DNA of 64,000 nt from Cyclobacteriaceae bacterium (GTDB taxonomy: Bacteria; Bacteroidota; Bacteroidia; Cytophagales; Cyclobacteriaceae), in contig JABFRS010000001.1 of the NCBI GenBank assembly GCA_013141055.1, positions 2,561,001-2,625,000 of the forward strand, in the 5' to 3' direction. Under the pieces are notes generated by a model, which had not been told where the DNA came from, made no database searches, and saw nothing but the letters and a program-made list of their open reading frames with translations. The first letter of the stretch is position 1. Each line of letters begins with the position of its first letter. Position numbers and translations under genes: made by a program. This document shows, piece after piece, positions 9,168 through 18,282 of this stretch.

Positions 9168-10654
9168 TACCCTTTGAATTTTCTTGGGAGTGTAACGGTA
9201 AAGGTACTTCCCTTTCCCAATTCACTCTCCACTGAAATTTTTCCATGATGTGCCTTCACCACCCCTTCAACATAACTCAATCCGAGACCATATCCTTTGA
9301 TAGTGTGGACATTGCCGGTTGGTGTTCTGAAGAATTTCTCAAAGATCTTTTCATGAAATTCTTTAGCGATCCCCAATCCTTTGTCTGTGATGGAAAACTG
9401 AATATTCTCACCCAGATCTTTTAGCGAAATGTTCAGCTCCGGCTTTACAGGACTGTACTTTAATGCATTATCGATCAGATTGTAAATAACATTGGTGAGG
9501 TGAACCTGACTTCCTTCAATAGTAAAATCACTTCCTGATTTTTGAAATTCTATTGTAGAGTTATTCTTTTCCGCAAGCAGATTCATGGAGTTGAGAATAT
9601 CACTCATGGTTTTTTCTAGGTCCACTGTTTCCAGTTCAAGCTTAACACCTTTTTCATCAAAGATGGAAGTGTGAAGAACCTTATCGGTAAGAATTGACAA
9701 TCGCTGCAATTCATGCTGAGCAATCTCAAGATATTCTTTGGTCCGGACTGGATTATCAATACCATTGAAATTCTTCAAAGCTTCCAGTGCCACGCTTACG
9801 GTAGCAATAGGTGTTTTGATCTCATGTGTAATATTGCTGATAAAATCATTTTTCATGACAACCAGTCGCTGCTGTGAACGAAGACTCCTGTGCAGAATTA
9901 CAAATGATGTTATGGTTATCAGCGTAAGAAAAAGAGAAAATAAAATCTGGGGGAATATTGCCTTCAAAAGGATTGACCGAAAGTCAGTCAATACTGCAGC
10001 ATATCTGTGAATTGGATCAGAGGATACCCATTCTGTTGAAAGTGAATCGGAGAACGGGCTTATTCTTCCAACCTCCCTTTCCATTTCGTTTCTTTTGAAA
10101 AGATTTTTTCCGGGATGGAAACTTGATGGCGTTGGAATAAACGAACTATATCGTATATGAAAATTTATGGGTTCGCGGGTTGTCGAAATTGCTTTTTCAA
10201 AATGAGCTTTAACACTGTCGATGGACAATGAGTCATCGTTCATTCGAAATATAAAATTTTCCCCCCTTTGAAATCTTCCTTCACGTATTCGCGAGGCAAG
10301 TGGGCTGAAGAACGATTTTATTGAGTCGCCACCCTTACGTTCAGATGAAATATAGATTTTTATCTGTGAAGATGTTGAAGGCTTCAGTACCTCTTTGCCT
10401 TTTATAGAATCCGTTGCGCCTGAAAGAAGAATATTTCCTCTGATTTTTTGAGTATCAGTTTTTATTTCAATGAATTGACGACTTAAAGTTGAATCTCTCA
10501 ATGCAATAATAGAAGATCGGAAAAGGCCATTGGATTCACGTCGCAAGTCAAAAAAAGCTCTTTCATATGAGCTGGTAAGCCAGAATGCCTGCAATGCGAG
10601 CAGCAAAACTATGCTACTGATCATAAGAATTAATATGGCTCTGTTTTTCTTCAT
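9167..10654 (-). CDS. Membrane sensor histidine kinase
   Basis: A 495-residue sensor kinase paired with the downstream OmpR-type regulator. Transmembrane helices at about 6-26 and 232-254 enclose a ~200-residue periplasmic sensor region with no recognisable domain and a polar, Ser-rich composition. The HisKA domain has phospho-acceptor His277 (FISNITHEIKTPIATV). The HATPase domain shows the N box (VIYNLIDNALKYS), DKGLGI and GYGLGLSYV motifs. The signal sensed is unknown. The gene is transcribed divergently from the GLPGLI gene across a 192-bp region that contains a perfect-arm inverted repeat (10753-10767). Confidence 0.95.
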   Translation of the reverse strand: MKKNRAILILMISSIVLLLALQAFWLTSSYERAFFDLRRESNGLFRSSIIALRDSTLSRQFIEIKTDTQKIRGNILLSGATDSIKGKEVLKPSTSSQIKIYISSERKGGDSIKSFFSPLASRIREGRFQRGENFIFRMNDDSLSIDSVKAHFEKAISTTREPINFHIRYSSFIPTPSSFHPGKNLFKRNEMEREVGRISPFSDSLSTEWVSSDPIHRYAAVLTDFRSILLKAIFPQILFSLFLTLITITSFVILHRSLRSQQRLVVMKNDFISNITHEIKTPIATVSVALEALKNFNGIDNPVRTKEYLEIAQHELQRLSILTDKVLHTSIFDEKGVKLELETVDLEKTMSDILNSMNLLAEKNNSTIEFQKSGSDFTIEGSQVHLTNVIYNLIDNALKYSPVKPELNISLKDLGENIQFSITDKGLGIAKEFHEKIFEKFFRTPTGNVHTIKGYGLGLSYVEGVVKAHHGKISVESELGKGSTFTVTLPRKFKG

Positions 10655-10752
10655 TTTAAATTAATGAGACCCTTGTCAAACTATTTCTTTCGTTTTGTCA
10701 TCCTGACCGGATAATTCATTTCAACCTGAAGACAAATTAACGGCTTTAGATC

Positions 10753-10767
10753 GACTGACGTTCAGTC
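10753..10767. promoter_or_regulatory. Inverted repeat GACTGA-CGT-TCAGTC, candidate operator
   Basis: Perfect 6-bp arms around a 3-bp centre in the divergent intergenic region, 99 bp upstream of the histidine kinase start and 80 bp upstream of the GLPGLI start. Its shape resembles TetR-family operators, but no TetR gene lies in the window. Function is inferred from position and symmetry only. Confidence 0.4.
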
Positions 10768-10826
10768 TTTAACATTAATTAACCTTTATTATGATTGGAT
10801 TAACCATTGTATCGCGCTGATCCCCG

Positions 10827-10834
10827 TAAATTTA
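10827..10834 (+). promoter_or_regulatory. Putative -7 box (TAAATTTA) for the GLPGLI gene
   Basis: TAAATTTA differs by one base from the Bacteroidota TAnnTTTG consensus and lies 13 bp before the ATG at 10847. The same TAAATTTACCC string recurs upstream of the oxygenase gene at 50694. No clear -33 element is seen. Confidence 0.35.
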
Positions 10835-10846
10835 CCCCTGTAACCA

Positions 10847-11620
10847 ATGATGACTTTAAATCAAACTTTTATGAAAAGAATGTTATTGATAGTGGGCTTC
10901 TTAGTTTCAATTGCTACCGTCCAGGTAGTTTTTGGACAAGTGGCCGAAGGTGTTATTACCTACGAAGTGAAAATTAATATGCACCGCAGAATTCCTGCTG
11001 AGCGTGCACAGATGAAACAAATGATTCCTGAGTTCAGAACAACCAAGCAACAACTGTTCTTTAAAGCAGATGAATCTATTTACAAGCCACTCATAGAAGA
11101 TGAAGACGAGGCAACATCGGCTACCGTTTCTGGTGGTGGTATGAGAATGACCATGCGAAATCCAAATACAGAGATCTACCTGAGCCAGGCGACTAACATT
11201 ATGTTGACCAAACAGGAGTTTATGGGCAAGGAATATCTTGTCACCGATACCGTAAAAGTTTCACCGTGGAAATTTGGAACCGGAACCAAGACAATTGCAG
11301 GGTATGAGTGCAAGCAGGCATATTATACTGACGAAACACAGCCTTCCGGAAAGCAGGAAATCACTGCATGGTATACTGATAAGATACGTCCTTTCTTAGG
11401 GCCTGAAAGATTCAACACATTGCCAGGTGCAATTCTTGCGCTTGATATCAATAATGAGGAGAGAGTCTTTATTGCGAAATCAGTTGAGGTTAAAGAGTTG
11501 AAGAAAAATGATCTCAAAGCACCTACTTCAGGAACAAAAATTTCACGTGTAGAATTCCGTGCTATCATGGAAGAGCAAATGAAAAAGATGGGTGGTAACA
11601 ACACATTTATTATCCGATAG
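10847..11620 (+). CDS. GLPGLI family protein
   Basis: A 257-residue exported protein. After a signal peptide ending VVFGQ it reads VAEGVITYEVKINMH, the typical opening of GLPGLI-family proteins, with TIAGYECKQAYY and the diagnostic loop as LPGAIL near residue 195, a variant of GLPGLIL. The family's role is unknown. Members are usually encoded beside a TonB-receptor-like barrel, as here: the next gene starts 23 bp downstream. Two starts are possible, ATG 10847 or ATG 10871 (MKRMLLIVGFL), and the second gives a more ordinary signal peptide. It may be regulated by the divergent two-component system. Confidence 0.88.
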   Translation: MMTLNQTFMKRMLLIVGFLVSIATVQVVFGQVAEGVITYEVKINMHRRIPAERAQMKQMIPEFRTTKQQLFFKADESIYKPLIEDEDEATSATVSGGGMRMTMRNPNTEIYLSQATNIMLTKQEFMGKEYLVTDTVKVSPWKFGTGTKTIAGYECKQAYYTDETQPSGKQEITAWYTDKIRPFLGPERFNTLPGAILALDINNEERVFIAKSVEVKELKKNDLKAPTSGTKISRVEFRAIMEEQMKKMGGNNTFIIR

Positions 11621-11643
11621 TCTCTTAGAATAATTTCTCCCCG

Positions 11644-14451
11644 ATGAAAAAGATTTTACTGATTTTATTTTTGGCAGGACTGTCTTCTTTTGCCATGGCG
11701 CAGAAGGTAAACATTACTGGTCAGGTTCTTGATACGCTTTCAAATCCAATTCCGTCAGCGACCGTCATGTTGTTAAATGCAACTGACTCCTCACTGGTAA
11801 ATTTTGGAGTAAGCGACGTGCGTGGTGTTTTTGAGTTGAAGAATGTTGCCAAGAATAATTATTTTCTTAAAATTACTTTCGTAGGACTGGCGCCATTCCT
11901 TAAACCAATCTCAACGTTGTCATCCACATCTGTCCTGGATGTAGGCCGAATAAAAATGGAGCCTTACAGCAAAGAGCTTGAAGGTATTGTGATCATGGGC
12001 GAAAAAGCTCCTGTTACAGTAAAGAGAGATACAATTGAGTTTAACGCTGGCTCGTTTAAAACAAAAGCGAATGCAACGGTCGAAGATCTTCTGAAAAAAC
12101 TTCCGGGAATGGAAGTCGCTACCGATGGAACGGTTAAAGCTCAGGGTGAGGATGTGCAGCGTGTCATGGTGGATGGTCGCGAATTTTTTGGTCGTGATCC
12201 CAAACTTGCAACACGTAATCTTCCTGCAGATGCAATTGAAAAAGTTCAGGTATTTGATAAGAAATCAGATCAGTCAGCCTTTACTGGCATTGAAGATGGA
12301 TCACGCGAAAAGACAATTAACCTGGAATTGAAAGAAGAAAAGAGAAACGGAGCTTTTGGTAAGATCATGGCTGGCGCTGGAACGGATGATCGTTTTCGCG
12401 CAAGCGCAAGCATCAATCGTTTCGGAAAAGGTCAGCAGCTTTCATTCCTCGGAATGGGAAACAATGTGAACGAACAGGGTTTTTCGATTGATGACTTCAT
12501 GAACTTCAGTGGTGGATCGCAAGCCCTGGCAGGCGGTGGCGGTGGATTCAATCTTCAGATCGGCGGTGGTGGTGGTGGAGGCGGTGGTGGTGCTCAACTT
12601 AATACCGGTCGTCAGAATGGAATCATGACAAACTATGCAGGTGGAGTAAACTTCAATCGCGATCTTGATAAGGACACAAAATTGACATCAAGCTATTTCT
12701 ATAACAGACTGGATCAGAACATCACCAAGAATACTCACCGTATTAACTATTTGCCAAATGACAGCAGTTATTTCTATGATGAGAATTCCATTCAAAGGAC
12801 AGCAAGCGATAGTCATCGTGGAACACTTAATATTGATCATAGCATTGATTCGGCAAATTCAATCAAGTCGACCAATACTGTTTCATACTCACAATCAGAG
12901 ATGAATTCAAATACCCTTGGGCGAACTACATTGACTGACAATTCTCTTCAGAATGAAAGTCAACGCTATAATTATAATGAGCAAACCAGCTTTAACCTGA
13001 ATTCATCGCTTCTCTATCGCCATAAGTTTGCGAAGAAGGGAAGATCATTTTCTAACACACTTGCTTTTGGATTAACGCAAACCAACAGCAATGGAAATCT
13101 TCAGTCGACAAATCAGTACTTCAATACAAATCCGGGTACGCAGGAAATTGTTCAGACTAATACTCAGTCCACACAAAATCAATCAATTGGAACGACATTA
13201 TCTTATATCGAACCATTGGGCGGAAGAAAATACCTGGAGGCAACCTATGCAATCCGCACAAACCTCAATCAGGTGAATCGCGAAGTGTTTGATGAAAAGA
13301 ATGGTCAGGCAACGTTGAACACGCAGTTGACCAACAAATATAACAGTACGTATCTCTATAGCAGACCCGGATTGAACATCCGCGTAAATCGTCAGAAGTA
13401 TAATTTTTCTGTAGGGGCAAGCTATCAGAATACTCACCTGCAAGGAGATTTGATTTCAAAAGGAGCAAAAATTGATCGTTCATTTGAAAACATTCTGCCA
13501 GTAGTTCACTTCAATTACGATTTCTCAACGGTGAAACACTTGCGCATTGATTATGAAACATCGATGCAGGAGCCAAGCATTCAACAACTTCAGCCTGTTA
13601 TTGACAACACGGATCCGTTAAATATTTCTACCGGTAATCCGGAATTGCGTCCGGGTTATCAGCACCGTGTGGTTACTAACTTTACAACTTTTGATCCAGG
13701 GAAGTTCATTAATCTTTTTGCTCTCTTCACGGCAAGCTATACTACCAATCCGATCATCAGTTCTCAATCAGTTAATGCTAACCTGGTTCGTGTTACAAAA
13801 CCAATTAACGTAAGCGATAACCTGAACCTTACTGGTAACTTCAATTTTGGAATGCCTGTAAAGAAATTACTTAGTCGCTTCAACATCGGACCAAATGCAA
13901 GCTATACCCGTGGTATCAATTCATTGAACGATCAATTGAGTTACACATGGCAGCAATCATTAGGTGGAAGAGCCGGATATAACTTTACGTATAAAGAATT
14001 TTTCACATTGGATCTGAGTGCTAACCTAAGCCATCAGGAAACCACATATGAATTCAATAAGGCAAATAACCAAACGTATTTTAATAAAACATACACTGCT
14101 GAAACCAACGTTACCATCAAAAAGAACTATCAGTTCAACACAAGCTTTGACTACCTCGTGTATACGAGTCAGACAACGGATTACAATCAGACAATTCCAT
14201 ACTGGAACATGTCGATCTCAAGATTCATGTTGAAGAATAATGTTGGAGAGTTGAAATTCAGTGTGAACAATATTCTGGATCAGAGCCTGAGTGTAGCACA
14301 ATCCGCCACAACCAATTATCTGCAACAGCAAGTGACAAATAATCTGGGAAGATACTTCATGGTGAGCTTTACGTACGCCTTGAATAAACAGCTTAATCCG
14401 ATGGGCGCAGGAAGACCAGGCGGCGGACAAAGAATGATATTCAGACCGTAG
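11644..14451 (+). CDS. Outer-membrane beta-barrel protein with carboxypeptidase-regulatory-like N-terminus (TonB-receptor-like)
   Basis: A 935-residue outer-membrane protein. A signal peptide (1-20, ending FAMAQ) is followed by a CarboxypepD_reg-like domain (about 22-105), a plug-like region (VEDLLKKLPGMEVA, VMVDGREFF; about 130-220) and a long barrel rich in alternating aromatic strands. Near residues 297-316 lies an almost pure glycine stretch with a run of ten glycines, probably a surface loop. The C-terminus is GRPGGGQRMIFRP rather than a classical barrel-terminal Phe. It belongs to the OMP_b-brl_3 group commonly paired with GLPGLI genes, and the upstream GLPGLI gene is 23 bp away. The transported substrate is unknown. 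A strong terminator follows at 14475. Confidence 0.9.
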   Translation: MKKILLILFLAGLSSFAMAQKVNITGQVLDTLSNPIPSATVMLLNATDSSLVNFGVSDVRGVFELKNVAKNNYFLKITFVGLAPFLKPISTLSSTSVLDVGRIKMEPYSKELEGIVIMGEKAPVTVKRDTIEFNAGSFKTKANATVEDLLKKLPGMEVATDGTVKAQGEDVQRVMVDGREFFGRDPKLATRNLPADAIEKVQVFDKKSDQSAFTGIEDGSREKTINLELKEEKRNGAFGKIMAGAGTDDRFRASASINRFGKGQQLSFLGMGNNVNEQGFSIDDFMNFSGGSQALAGGGGGFNLQIGGGGGGGGGGAQLNTGRQNGIMTNYAGGVNFNRDLDKDTKLTSSYFYNRLDQNITKNTHRINYLPNDSSYFYDENSIQRTASDSHRGTLNIDHSIDSANSIKSTNTVSYSQSEMNSNTLGRTTLTDNSLQNESQRYNYNEQTSFNLNSSLLYRHKFAKKGRSFSNTLAFGLTQTNSNGNLQSTNQYFNTNPGTQEIVQTNTQSTQNQSIGTTLSYIEPLGGRKYLEATYAIRTNLNQVNREVFDEKNGQATLNTQLTNKYNSTYLYSRPGLNIRVNRQKYNFSVGASYQNTHLQGDLISKGAKIDRSFENILPVVHFNYDFSTVKHLRIDYETSMQEPSIQQLQPVIDNTDPLNISTGNPELRPGYQHRVVTNFTTFDPGKFINLFALFTASYTTNPIISSQSVNANLVRVTKPINVSDNLNLTGNFNFGMPVKKLLSRFNIGPNASYTRGINSLNDQLSYTWQQSLGGRAGYNFTYKEFFTLDLSANLSHQETTYEFNKANNQTYFNKTYTAETNVTIKKNYQFNTSFDYLVYTSQTTDYNQTIPYWNMSISRFMLKNNVGELKFSVNNILDQSLSVAQSATTNYLQQQVTNNLGRYFMVSFTYALNKQLNPMGAGRPGGGQRMIFRP

Positions 14452-14474
14452 TTAGTAGTAATAATGTTTAGGTT

Positions 14475-14510
14475 AACCCGAAGCAACCAGTAATTGCTTC
14501 GGGTTTTTTT
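14475..14510 (+). terminator. Strong Rho-independent terminator after the GLPGLI/barrel operon
   Basis: AACCCGAAGCAA (14475-14486) pairs perfectly with TTGCTTCGGGTT (14494-14505) around a 7-nt loop. A run of seven T overlaps the end of the stem (14504-14510). Confidence 0.95.
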
Positions 14511-14548
14511 GTTCTACAGGCAATGCCTGATTTATTTTATCTTTGAGA

Positions 14549-15463
14549 ATGCGCTATTTATTCTTATTCTTTATCCTGTTGACTATGCAATCAGCTATTG
14601 GTCAGGTGTACATTCCAAAATTTGATGTTCAGGGTCATCGTGGTTCACGGGGTTTGAAACCAGAAAATTCAATTCCTGCTTTTATAACGGCATTGGATTC
14701 AGGTGTTACTACTATTGAAATGGATGTCGCGATTACAAAGGATAAGCAAATCGTAGTTTCTCACGAACCATGGATGTCTGCCGCAATCTGCCAATGTGCT
14801 GGAAAAGAAATCACTTCAAAGAACGAGATGAAGTTCAACATTTTTCAAATGACTTATGATGAAGTGAAGCAATGGGACTGTGGGTCGAAAGGCAATGCGA
14901 GATTTCCTGAACAGGAGAAGATGATTACCGGCAAGCCCTTATTAAGAGATGTTATCCTTGCAGTGGAAAATCATGTTAAGAATTATACAAAGTATGAAGT
15001 GGATTACAATATTGAAATAAAAAGTCTTCCTGATGGAGATGAAAAATTTCATCCAAAGCCTGAGGAATTTTCAGAAATGGTTTACGCTCTTCTTGATCAG
15101 TATCTTCCAATGGAGAGAGTCGTCATACAGTCATTTGACTTTCGTGTGTTAAAATACTGGCACAAAAAGTATCCGGAAATCAGGTTGGCAGCTTTGGTGG
15201 AGAATTTGAAGAGCATTGATGAGAATATCCAAAGCCTTGGGTTCACACCTTCAATCTATAGCCCCGATTATAAATTACTGACAAAGGATGAAGTAAAGCA
15301 TTGTCACGAAATGAAGATGCGTGTCATTCCATGGACTGTGAATGATCCAGCGGAAATGATCTCTCTGAAAGGAATGAATGTTGATGGCTTTATCACTGAC
15401 TATCCTGATCGTGCACGAAAGATCAAGATGACTCTTGGCCTTAAGCCCAAACCTGTCAAATAG
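14549..15463 (+). CDS. Glycerophosphodiester phosphodiesterase family protein
   Basis: A 304-residue exported GDPD-family enzyme that should hydrolyse glycerophosphodiesters to glycerol 3-phosphate and an alcohol. The signal peptide (MRYLFLFF to AIGQ) is followed by the conserved His30-Arg31 (VQGHRGSRG), Glu39 (KPENS), Glu57/Asp59 (TIEMDVAI) and His72 (VVSHEP). Lys-rich IEIKSLP and FITDYPDRA complete the TIM-barrel pattern. ATG 14549 was preferred to a TTG six bases upstream because it starts the signal peptide cleanly. A TATCTTTG string sits immediately before it (14538-14545). Substrate specificity is not visible. Confidence 0.9.
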   Translation: MRYLFLFFILLTMQSAIGQVYIPKFDVQGHRGSRGLKPENSIPAFITALDSGVTTIEMDVAITKDKQIVVSHEPWMSAAICQCAGKEITSKNEMKFNIFQMTYDEVKQWDCGSKGNARFPEQEKMITGKPLLRDVILAVENHVKNYTKYEVDYNIEIKSLPDGDEKFHPKPEEFSEMVYALLDQYLPMERVVIQSFDFRVLKYWHKKYPEIRLAALVENLKSIDENIQSLGFTPSIYSPDYKLLTKDEVKHCHEMKMRVIPWTVNDPAEMISLKGMNVDGFITDYPDRARKIKMTLGLKPKPVK

Positions 15464-15512
15464 GATAAATTACTTCTGCCAGGTTTCTTCTTTACCCTTA
15501 TGGTTTTAAGCT

Positions 15513-15520
15513 TATTTTTG
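15513..15520 (+). promoter_or_regulatory. -7 box (TATTTTTG) of the kinase-M16-ispF-mnmD operon
   Basis: TATTTTTG matches the Bacteroidota TAnnTTTG consensus, continues as GCGCC, and lies 22 bp upstream of the ATG at 15543. A distinct -33 element is not obvious. Confidence 0.55.
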
Positions 15521-15542
15521 CGCCTTATAAACCCCGTTAATA

Positions 15543-16535
15543 ATGAAATATGATGTTTATGGCATCGGCAACGCCATTGTGGATATCGTGACTGAAGTAG
15601 AGCATGATTTCTTTACCAAAAATTCTGTCGAAAAAGGTGTTATGACACTTGTTGATGAAAAGCGTCAGCAGGAACTTATGAAAGTCATCGACATGAAAAA
15701 GAGTAAACTATCAGGCGGTGGATCAGCTGGTAATACGGTAGTAGCTGTGAATCAGTTTGGAGGCAAAAGCTTTTACTCCTGCCTAGTCGCTCAGGATGAA
15801 ATTGGAAAAATTTTCCTGGATGATTTAAAGCTAAATGGAGTTGATACTAATCTTAAGCATAGCGATTGTGCTCAGGGTCACTCGGGTCGTTGCCTTGTAA
15901 TGACTTCTCCGGATGCACAACGCACCATGAATACATTTTTGGGAGTAAGCTCGAATTTTTCAGTTAAACAACTTGATGAATCGGCGATCAAAAGCTCTTC
16001 ATACGTTTATCTTGAGGGATATCTGGTGACAAGTCCCAGTGCGCTGGATGCTATGAAACACACCAAGAAAGTGGCTGAGCAAAATAAAGTTGAAGTAGCA
16101 CTCACATTTTCGGATGCCAGCATGGTGAAATACTTTTCAACTCAAATGAATGAGATTGTTGGAGCAAGCGTAGATCTTTTATTCTGTAATGAAGAAGAGG
16201 CGATGATCTTTACTGGAACCAATTCTACCAACGAAGCTCGTGAAAAACTTAAGCAGGTAGCAAAAAGATTTGTTATTACGTTGGGCGCTAATGGTGCAAT
16301 GATCTATGATGGAGATACTTTTATTCAAATTGAACCATATAAAGTAAAAGCCATTGACACAAATGGTGCAGGAGACATGTTCGCTGGAGCATTTATGTAT
16401 GGCATTACTCACAAACATAGTTACGCAGAGGCAGGAAAGCTTGCCTCTCTGGCGTCTTCAAGGATCGTCAGCCAATGGGGTCCTCGTCTGGAACTTCAGC
16501 AAGCCAAAAAAGTGTTAGCGGATCTAACGGCTTAA
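15543..16535 (+). CDS. PfkB-family carbohydrate kinase, adenosine-kinase-like
   Basis: A 330-residue ribokinase-fold kinase. It contains the substrate-binding glycine motif SGGGSAGNTVVAVNQFGG (about 57-74) and the PfkB signature 2, DTNGAGDMFAGAF (272-284), whose second Asp (278) is the catalytic base. Length and motif context fit the adenosine kinase subgroup found across Bacteroidota, so ATP-dependent phosphorylation of a nucleoside or sugar is expected. It is the first gene of a tight same-strand run; the M16 peptidase starts 9 bp after its stop. Distinguishing adenosine from another sugar or nucleoside substrate would need phylogeny. Confidence 0.88.
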   Translation: MKYDVYGIGNAIVDIVTEVEHDFFTKNSVEKGVMTLVDEKRQQELMKVIDMKKSKLSGGGSAGNTVVAVNQFGGKSFYSCLVAQDEIGKIFLDDLKLNGVDTNLKHSDCAQGHSGRCLVMTSPDAQRTMNTFLGVSSNFSVKQLDESAIKSSSYVYLEGYLVTSPSALDAMKHTKKVAEQNKVEVALTFSDASMVKYFSTQMNEIVGASVDLLFCNEEEAMIFTGTNSTNEAREKLKQVAKRFVITLGANGAMIYDGDTFIQIEPYKVKAIDTNGAGDMFAGAFMYGITHKHSYAEAGKLASLASSRIVSQWGPRLELQQAKKVLADLTA

Positions 16536-16544
16536 TTACTCGGT

Positions 16545-17792
16545 ATGATCTCTTTTTCTTCTTTCACACTTGATAACGGTCTGCGCGTATTGGTGCATGA
16601 AGATCATCAGGTGGATATTGCTGTGATGAATATTCTTTATGACGTGGGTTCACGTGATGAAAATCCTGATAAAACCGGGTTCGCTCATTTATTCGAGCAC
16701 CTGATGTTTGGCGGCTCAAAGAACATTCCAAACTATGATGCACCACTGCAATTGGTAGGAGGAGAGAACAATGCATTTACCAGCACCGACATCACTAATT
16801 ATTATCTGACAGTGCCTGCTGCAAATCTGGAAACGGGCTTTTGGTTGGAGAGTGATCGCATGCTTAGCTTATCGTTTGATCCTGTCGTGCTCGAAGCTCA
16901 GCGCGGTGTAGTTATTGAAGAATTCAAGCAGCGATACTTAACACAACCATATGGAGATGTGTGGCTCAAGCTTCGTCCCTTGGCGTATAAAGTTCATCCA
17001 TATCAATGGGCCACTATTGGGAAAGAAATTTCTCACATAGAGAAAGCTACAATGGAAGACGTAAGAGAGTTTTTCTATCAGCATTATCTACCTTCAAATG
17101 CGATTCTTGTGGTGGCAGGAAAGGTCACAGTTGATCAGGTGAAAACATTGTCTGAAAAATGGTTTGGACCGATACCCTCCCCTGAAAGATCAGGAAGAAA
17201 GCTTGCAGCCGAACCTGTTCAGAAAGAAAAGAGATCAGCAATTATTGAAGCAAATGTTCCGGCAGATGCGTTGTATAAAACCTATCACATGCCCGGTCGG
17301 TTTCATCCTGACTATTATGCCATTGATCTTTTAGGAGATATTCTTGGACATGGTCAATCCAGTAGAATGTTTCAAAAGCTTGTTAAAGAAAAGGAGATAT
17401 TCAATTCGATTTCAATAAATGGAATGGGATCTATTGATCCGGGATTATTGGTAGTGAGTGGGAGAATGAACAAGGGTATTAGTCTTGAAAAAGGAGAAGC
17501 AGAAGTGGACGCTCTTATTCAGGAAGTTTTGATGCACGGTGTTACTCCGGAAGAATTGATGAAAGTGAAGAATCAGGCTGAATCAATTCTTGCCTTTGAT
17601 GAAATAGAAGTAATGAATCGTGCTATGAATCTCGCCTTCGCTGCGCTTTCTGGTGATCCAAACCTGGTTAATAAGGAAGCGGAGAATATTCAGTCCGTAA
17701 CATTGGAGGATATTAAAAGAGTCGCAAAAGAAATTTTCAAGGAAGAGAATGCAAGTGTGATGTATTATAAATCAACCATGTCAAAAAACTGA
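16545..17792 (+). CDS. M16 family zinc metallopeptidase
   Basis: A 415-residue pitrilysin-family peptidase. The inverted zinc motif HLFEH occupies residues 48-52, with the distal ligand in VVIEEF near Glu125. Both the N-terminal M16 domain and the C-terminal M16_C domain (from about 180) are present, giving the usual length of a single-chain processing-peptidase-like protein. There is no signal peptide, so it is probably cytoplasmic. Active M16 enzymes often work as homodimers or with an inactive partner, but no second M16 gene is adjacent. ispF starts 2 bp after its stop, indicating co-transcription. Its peptide substrates are unknown. Confidence 0.92.
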   Translation: MISFSSFTLDNGLRVLVHEDHQVDIAVMNILYDVGSRDENPDKTGFAHLFEHLMFGGSKNIPNYDAPLQLVGGENNAFTSTDITNYYLTVPAANLETGFWLESDRMLSLSFDPVVLEAQRGVVIEEFKQRYLTQPYGDVWLKLRPLAYKVHPYQWATIGKEISHIEKATMEDVREFFYQHYLPSNAILVVAGKVTVDQVKTLSEKWFGPIPSPERSGRKLAAEPVQKEKRSAIIEANVPADALYKTYHMPGRFHPDYYAIDLLGDILGHGQSSRMFQKLVKEKEIFNSISINGMGSIDPGLLVVSGRMNKGISLEKGEAEVDALIQEVLMHGVTPEELMKVKNQAESILAFDEIEVMNRAMNLAFAALSGDPNLVNKEAENIQSVTLEDIKRVAKEIFKEENASVMYYKSTMSKN

Positions 17793-17794
17793 AA

Positions 17795-18274
17795 ATGAAA
17801 ATAAGGGTAGGCCTTGGATTTGATGTTCATCCTTTGAAAGAGGGCCATGATTTTTGGTTAGGTGGAATAAAAATACCTGCTAGTAAAGGTGCAGTGGGTC
17901 ATTCTGATGCAGATGTCCTGATTCATGCAATCTGTGATGCATTACTTGGAGCTGCAAATCTTGGAGACATCGGAACTCATTTCTCTGACCTTGATCAGAA
18001 ATGGAAAAACATGGACAGCAAATTTTTTCTGAAAGAGGTAACCCGAATGCTTCATGAGAAAGGCTGGAAGATCGAGAACGTTGATTGCACCCTTACTCTT
18101 GAAGAACCTAAAATTAAGCCGCATATACCTGACATGAGAAAGGTACTTGCTTCTTTAATGAGCGTCACTGAAGAAGAGGTTTCTATTAAAGCTACCACTA
18201 ACGAAAAGCTGGGTTATGTTGGAAGACAGGAAGGTGTTAATGCGTCTGCAGTTGCACTGATATCAAAAATCTGA
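17795..18274 (+). CDS. ispF: 2-C-methyl-D-erythritol 2,4-cyclodiphosphate synthase
   Basis: Converts CDP-ME 2-phosphate to the cyclodiphosphate in the non-mevalonate (MEP) isoprenoid pathway. The 159-residue protein is full length for the family. Metal ligands are Asp10 and His12 (GLGFDVHPL) and His44 (DVLIHAICDALLGA), followed by GDIGTHF, and the C-terminal ATTNEKLGYVGR segment contacts the CDP moiety. The family forms a trimer with active sites at subunit interfaces. It is the third gene in the run starting at 15543, and spacings of 2 and 8 bp to its neighbours indicate one transcript. Confidence 0.97.
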   Translation: MKIRVGLGFDVHPLKEGHDFWLGGIKIPASKGAVGHSDADVLIHAICDALLGAANLGDIGTHFSDLDQKWKNMDSKFFLKEVTRMLHEKGWKIENVDCTLTLEEPKIKPHIPDMRKVLASLMSVTEEEVSIKATTNEKLGYVGRQEGVNASAVALISKI

Positions 18275-18282
18275 CCTGTCTC

